From contig CAWAMM010000009.1 of the NCBI GenBank assembly GCA_963783145.1, positions 186,001-250,000 of the forward strand: a stretch of DNA of 64,000 nucleotides, read 5' to 3'. Position numbers and translations under genes: made by a program. Below the pieces are notes generated by a model that was not told the origin of the DNA, ran no database searches, and saw nothing but the letters and a program-made list of their open reading frames with translations. The DNA is from DATGKG01 sp963783145 (GTDB lineage: Bacteria; Desulfobacterota; Binatia; Binatales; Binataceae). Shown in pieces: positions 60,384 through 64,000 of this stretch (the stretch's first letter is position 1; each line of letters starts with the position of its first letter).

Positions 60384-61442
60384 ATGCGAAACCGAAAGGT
60401 TCTCTTGGTCTTTTTTACTGCGTTAATGGTGCTCGCGGGGTGGCGCGCGGGATGGTCTGATCTGCTGATCAATGGCGCAGGCGCCACCTTTCCATATCCG
60501 ATCTATTCGAAATGGTTCGATGTTTATGGCAAGACCCATCCGGGCGTGCACATCAATTATCAATCGATCGGATCGGGTGGTGGAATCCGTATGGTCACCC
60601 AGAAGACCGTCGACTTTGGCGCCAGCGACGCCCCGATGAACGACGAGCAGTTGAAGGCCGCATCCGGGCTGCTGCATTTTCCGACCGTGATGGGAGCCGT
60701 CGTGCTCGCCTACAACCTGCCGGACCTCAAAAGTAATCTGAAGCTGACCGGACCCGTGATCGCGGACATCTTCATGGGCAAGATCACGAAGTGGAATGAT
60801 CCGGCGCTCGCCAAGCTCAACCCCGGCGTCAATCTGCCGGAAGATGACATCACGCCATGCCACCGATCGGACGGCAGTGGCACCACCTATATCTTCGCGG
60901 ATTACCTCTCGAAGATGAGCCCTGAATGGGCAAAGGGAATGGGCAAGTCTACCTCGCTCAAATGGAGCGGGGGTTTGGGCGGCAAGGGCAATGAGGGCGT
61001 GACCGCGCTGGTGCAGCAGACTCCCGGCGCGATCGGTTATGTCGAGTTGATCTACGCACTCAACAACCACATCACTTTTGCGGAAGTCCAAAACCACGAC
61101 GGAAAATTTGTCATCGCGAGCCTCGCGAGCGTGACCGCCGCGGGCAACTCTGCGGTACGTTTGGCCGACCGTCTGCGGCTGGCGGTGCACGCTCCGGCCG
61201 AGTTCCGGCTTTCGATCACCGACGCCCCTGGCGCCGATTCGTACCCGATATCGTCGTTCACGTATCTGCTCGTGTATCGACAGCAAACCGATAAGGCCAA
61301 GGGGCAACAGATCATCGATTTTCTCAAGTGGGCGCTGCACGACGGTCAACAATATGCGCCGGCCCTTCAGTACGCGCCGCTGCCGGACTCGATCATCGCG
61401 CTCGAAGACAAACAGATCAGGGAGATTCGCCTGCCGAAATAG
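60384..61442 (+). CDS. pstS: Phosphate ABC transporter substrate-binding protein
   Basis: Periplasmic phosphate-binding protein of the Pst system. The 352-residue product has a signal peptide (VLLVFFTALMVLAGWRAGWS). Phosphate-binding motifs are NGAGATFPYPIYSKW, QSIGSGGGIRMVTQKTVDFG, ASDAPM and CHRSDGSGTTYIFADYLSKM; GAIGYVELIYAL follows. These match PstS rather than a sulfate or molybdate binder. The pstCAB transporter genes are not adjacent, which is unusual, so it is either an orphan PstS or encoded apart from its partners. I found no convincing Pho box upstream. Confidence 0.93.
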   Translation: MRNRKVLLVFFTALMVLAGWRAGWSDLLINGAGATFPYPIYSKWFDVYGKTHPGVHINYQSIGSGGGIRMVTQKTVDFGASDAPMNDEQLKAASGLLHFPTVMGAVVLAYNLPDLKSNLKLTGPVIADIFMGKITKWNDPALAKLNPGVNLPEDDITPCHRSDGSGTTYIFADYLSKMSPEWAKGMGKSTSLKWSGGLGGKGNEGVTALVQQTPGAIGYVELIYALNNHITFAEVQNHDGKFVIASLASVTAAGNSAVRLADRLRLAVHAPAEFRLSITDAPGADSYPISSFTYLLVYRQQTDKAKGQQIIDFLKWALHDGQQYAPALQYAPLPDSIIALEDKQIREIRLPK

Positions 61443-61531
61443 TGCCATTCCGTCCTGGCAGACTCGCGGCTGGACACTACGTATGATTTGCGGGGAATGA
61501 AGCCCGCGCGATAGCGTTGGCGTTCCATGCA

Positions 61532-62035
61532 ATGAAACGAATCGCGCAAATCCTTACCGCGGTGGTCTGCACGCTATACCTTGCAGGCGCCGCCGCCGCG
61601 CAATCCAGCAGCGTCGACAAAAACACCAGCGCCAAACTCACCAAGTATCTCCACAACCATCGGCTCCCGATGGTGGGTGCGCAGGTGTCCAATACCGATT
61701 CGGGCCGCCAGCTGATGCTGTATGGCTTCGTCGCGACCGATTTCGGCAAGGACGACGCGGTAACGAAGTCCAGGGCCTACCTGCACGATTCGACGATCGC
61801 CGTCGTCAACAATATTCGCGTCAATCCGCAACTGAAGCGTATGAAGCGGCCGCCCTCGGATGAGGACGCATCCGGCGCGATGAATTCCGGCATGAGCCCT
61901 CCTCCTCGGGCCGACTGGGAAAACACCTTCGACAATACCTTGCGCGCGGGCGGTGCCTCGCCATCGAACGATCCCGCGTTGAAGATGCCCGCCCCCGGCG
62001 GTCCCGCTCCGGTTGCTCCTGGCGGGACGTGGTAA
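61532..62035 (+). CDS. Exported protein with a weak BON-like domain
   Basis: The 167-residue product has a signal peptide (IAQILTAVVCTLYLAGAAAA). The ~65-residue domain begins LTKYLHNHRLPMVGAQVSNT and contains RQLMLYGFVATDFGKDDAVT and VVNNIRVNPQL. Its strand-helix-strand pattern and the L.G.V.T..GK..A wording recall BON domains but are not a firm match. A Pro/Gly-rich disordered tail (MPAPGGPAPVAPGGTW) follows. The ATG at 61532 begins directly at the signal peptide. It lies between pstS and the helicase gene on the same strand. Function unknown. Confidence 0.65.
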   Translation: MKRIAQILTAVVCTLYLAGAAAAQSSSVDKNTSAKLTKYLHNHRLPMVGAQVSNTDSGRQLMLYGFVATDFGKDDAVTKSRAYLHDSTIAVVNNIRVNPQLKRMKRPPSDEDASGAMNSGMSPPPRADWENTFDNTLRAGGASPSNDPALKMPAPGGPAPVAPGGTW

Positions 62036-62075
62036 GAAGCGATCCCTATTCCCGCATGGTACAATTCCGACCGCC

Positions 62076-64000
62076 GTGGTCGACAAGATAATCGTTTTGC
62101 GCGAAGGGGGACGCTCCAAGGACCCCAACGACGAGCGCAACTTCCGGATCAAATACGCCGAGGTCCTCAATCCCGCGCAGTATGAGGCCGTAGCCCATCG
62201 CGAGGGCCCGCTGCTGGTGGTCGCCGGCGCAGGGTCGGGCAAAACTCGCACGCTGATTTATCGCGTCGCGCGGCTGATCGAGAGCGGCGTCCCTCCCGGC
62301 GCGATTTTACTGCTGACCTTCACCCGCCGCGCCTCGCAGGAGATGCTGCATCGCGCCGAGCAACTGGTCGGCGATCGGAGCCGCGCGGTCTCCGGCGGAA
62401 CGTTCCATTCATTCGCGAATACGGTGCTGCGCACTTGGGGCGCGCCGCTCGGGCTGAAGCCCAACTTCACCATCCTCGATCGCGCCGACATGGAGGACGT
62501 GATCAATCTGCTGCGCAGCCGGATGGGACTCGGATCGCGCGAGCGGCGCTTTCCGAAAAAGGGCACCCTGGCCGAGGCCATCAGCATGGCGCGTAACAAG
62601 CGGCGCGTGCTCGACGAGGAAATCGAGCTCGACTTCCCGCATCTGATCGAGCACGTCGAGGAGATCGTCCAGCTCGCGAAAAAATTCGAGGCCTACAAAC
62701 GCGAGCGCGGCCTGCTCGACTACGATGACCTGCTCGACAAGCTGGTCGAATTGCTGCAGCAGCACGAAGGGGTCCGCCAACGCCTCTCGGACGCATATCG
62801 CTACATCATGATCGATGAGTACCAGGACACCAACGAGGTGCAGGCCGAGATCGTGCGCCTGCTGGCGGCGAATCATCGCAATGTGATGGCGGTGGGCGAC
62901 GACGCGCAGTCGATCTATTCATTTCGCGGCGCCAACTTCCGCAACATCCTGGATTTCCCGAAAATTTTCCCGAACGCGCGCATCGTCAAGCTCGAAGAGA
63001 ACTACCGCTCGATCCAGGGCATCCTCGATGTCGCCAATGAAGTGATTTCGCGCGCCGCCGAGAGCTACACCAAGGTGCTGTTTACCAAGCGCCAGGGCGA
63101 GCTGCGCCCGATGCTGGTGCGCGCCGCCGACGAGCACATGCAATCGCGCTTCGTGGCCCAGCGCATCCTCGAGTTGCGCGAGGAAGGCGTCGAGCTGAAT
63201 GAAATCGCGGTGCTCTTTCGATCGAGTTTCCACTCCTTCGATCTGGAACTGGAACTGCAGCGGCGCGATATCCCGTTCATCAAGCGCGGCGGCTTCAAGT
63301 TCATCGAGACCGCGCACGTCAAGGATGTCCTCGCGCATCTGCGCGTGGTGGCGAATCCCACTGATGCGGTTTCATGGCTGCGCGCGCTCACGCTGGTGAA
63401 GGGGGTCGGCAATCGCACGGCAGAGCGCCTCATCGAGCTGCTGATCAACGCGCCGGAGCCGGAGAAGGCGCTGATTGCATCGAGTGCGGTGTCGATCGCG
63501 CGAGGCGAAGGGCCTGATGGCTTCCGTCGTCTCGCGGAGTTGCTCGCATCGATGCGTGGCGAGGCGAAACGACCGGCCGACCAGGTTGCCGCGACGATCG
63601 CCTACTACCTGCCCATCATGCGCGAGGCCTATCCCGATGATTTTCCCAAACGCGAGCGCGACCTCGAGCATTTCCAGAACATCACCGAGCGCTATCGCAG
63701 TTTGCAGTCGATGCTTTCCGATATGGCGCTGGAGCCGCCCAACGATTCGCTCGGCGGCGTGCTCGCGACCGACACCGAAGACGAACTGCTGACGCTCAGC
63801 ACGATCCACTCCGCCAAGGGCCTCGAATGGAAAGTGGTGTTCCTGATTTGGGCGGCCGATGGCCGCTTCCCCGGTCCCCAGAGCATGGATCCCGAGGACC
63901 TCGAAGAGGAGCGGCGCCTGATGTACGTCGCGACCACCCGAGCCAAGGACGAGCTGTACCTGTCGTATCCGATTTACATGTTCGATCGCGCGATGGGCTA
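62076..64000 (+). CDS. UvrD/Rep-family ATP-dependent DNA helicase, 3' partial
   Basis: Superfamily I 3'-to-5' DNA helicase, open to the end of the window (641 codons seen). Motifs in order: Q-motif region VLNPAQYEAV, Walker A VVAGAGSGKTRT, motif Ia LLLTFTRRA, a FHSFANTVLR segment, and Walker B YIMIDEYQDTNEVQ. Motif III is VGDDAQSIYSFRGA, motif IV is LEENYRS, motif V is LSTIHSAKGLEWKVVF and motif VI is LMYVATTRAKDELYL. The start is taken as the GTG at 62076, since an ATG at 62056 is in another frame; no good ribosome binding site is visible. It could be UvrD, PcrA or a Rep-like paralogue; the missing C-terminus would help decide. Confidence 0.93.
   Translation, partial: MVDKIIVLREGGRSKDPNDERNFRIKYAEVLNPAQYEAVAHREGPLLVVAGAGSGKTRTLIYRVARLIESGVPPGAILLLTFTRRASQEMLHRAEQLVGDRSRAVSGGTFHSFANTVLRTWGAPLGLKPNFTILDRADMEDVINLLRSRMGLGSRERRFPKKGTLAEAISMARNKRRVLDEEIELDFPHLIEHVEEIVQLAKKFEAYKRERGLLDYDDLLDKLVELLQQHEGVRQRLSDAYRYIMIDEYQDTNEVQAEIVRLLAANHRNVMAVGDDAQSIYSFRGANFRNILDFPKIFPNARIVKLEENYRSIQGILDVANEVISRAAESYTKVLFTKRQGELRPMLVRAADEHMQSRFVAQRILELREEGVELNEIAVLFRSSFHSFDLELELQRRDIPFIKRGGFKFIETAHVKDVLAHLRVVANPTDAVSWLRALTLVKGVGNRTAERLIELLINAPEPEKALIASSAVSIARGEGPDGFRRLAELLASMRGEAKRPADQVAATIAYYLPIMREAYPDDFPKRERDLEHFQNITERYRSLQSMLSDMALEPPNDSLGGVLATDTEDELLTLSTIHSAKGLEWKVVFLIWAADGRFPGPQSMDPEDLEEERRLMYVATTRAKDELYLSYPIYMFDRAMG

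Noticed and set aside
1..64000. CRISPR arrays, tRNA or rRNA genes
   Set aside because: No regularly spaced direct repeats and no tRNA-like cloverleaf or T-loop motif were noticed in the gaps. A covariance-model scan would be needed to be certain.

Overview
The window is about 64 kb of high-GC, gene-dense bacterial chromosome. It holds roughly 55 protein genes or gene remnants, with no rRNA, tRNA or CRISPR array that I can see. The gene set suggests an aerobic, menaquinone-using, Gram-negative-type bacterium from one of the former deltaproteobacterial lineages. Pointers are alternative complex III coupled to a caa3 oxidase, MenA, AmgK/MurU peptidoglycan recycling, many class III CoA-transferases, an F420-type luciferase-like oxidoreductase and a pair of DUF1329 proteins. 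A Binatota-like organism would fit, but that is inference from gene content only.

Layout. 1-10585 is one long respiratory operon: actB (5' end missing), actC, actD, actF, then ctaC (with a fused cytochrome c domain), a ctaD-ctaE fusion, ctaF and ctaG. Convergent to it is a heme-copper oxidase subunit I-like membrane protein. 12041-13036 encodes an internally duplicated membrane protein. 13040-17045 is a minus-strand housekeeping run: GFA-family protein, YktB-like protein, methyltransferase, gpsA, a Cys-rich small protein, dapB. A secreted Gly-rich protein and a serine hydrolase follow.

19017-23371 is an accessory patch with lower GC and eroded genes. It holds two unknown membrane proteins behind a nearly leaderless promoter, a frame-broken IS1-like transposase, a truncated P63C-domain gene that meets the IS remnant head to head, a second small-protein remnant, and an ImmA/IrrE peptidase with its XRE regulator. 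Next comes a 1395-residue secreted HEAT-repeat protein built of two tandem copies, apparently broken near its 3' end.

27755-35078 is a glucan/trehalose operon (treY, treZ, GH57). Small membrane proteins, a beta-propeller protein with a sulfatase, and a CoA-transferase follow. 39280-41288 is a translationally coupled four-gene ECF sigma/anti-sigma operon, divergent from two small envelope proteins. 42748-47746 looks like a catabolic operon (two amidohydrolases, LLM oxidoreductase, CoA-transferase), followed by menA. 49427-51302 is amgK-murU. 51403-54446 holds two DUF1329 paralogues of identical length with matching terminators and -35 boxes.

54726-56814 is nuoA-nuoC-nuoD without nuoB. A higBA toxin-antitoxin pair follows, then a two-domain CoA-transferase, pstS, a small secreted protein and the 5' part of a UvrD/Rep helicase that runs off the end.

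All functional calls come from reading motifs and gene order. No database search was run.
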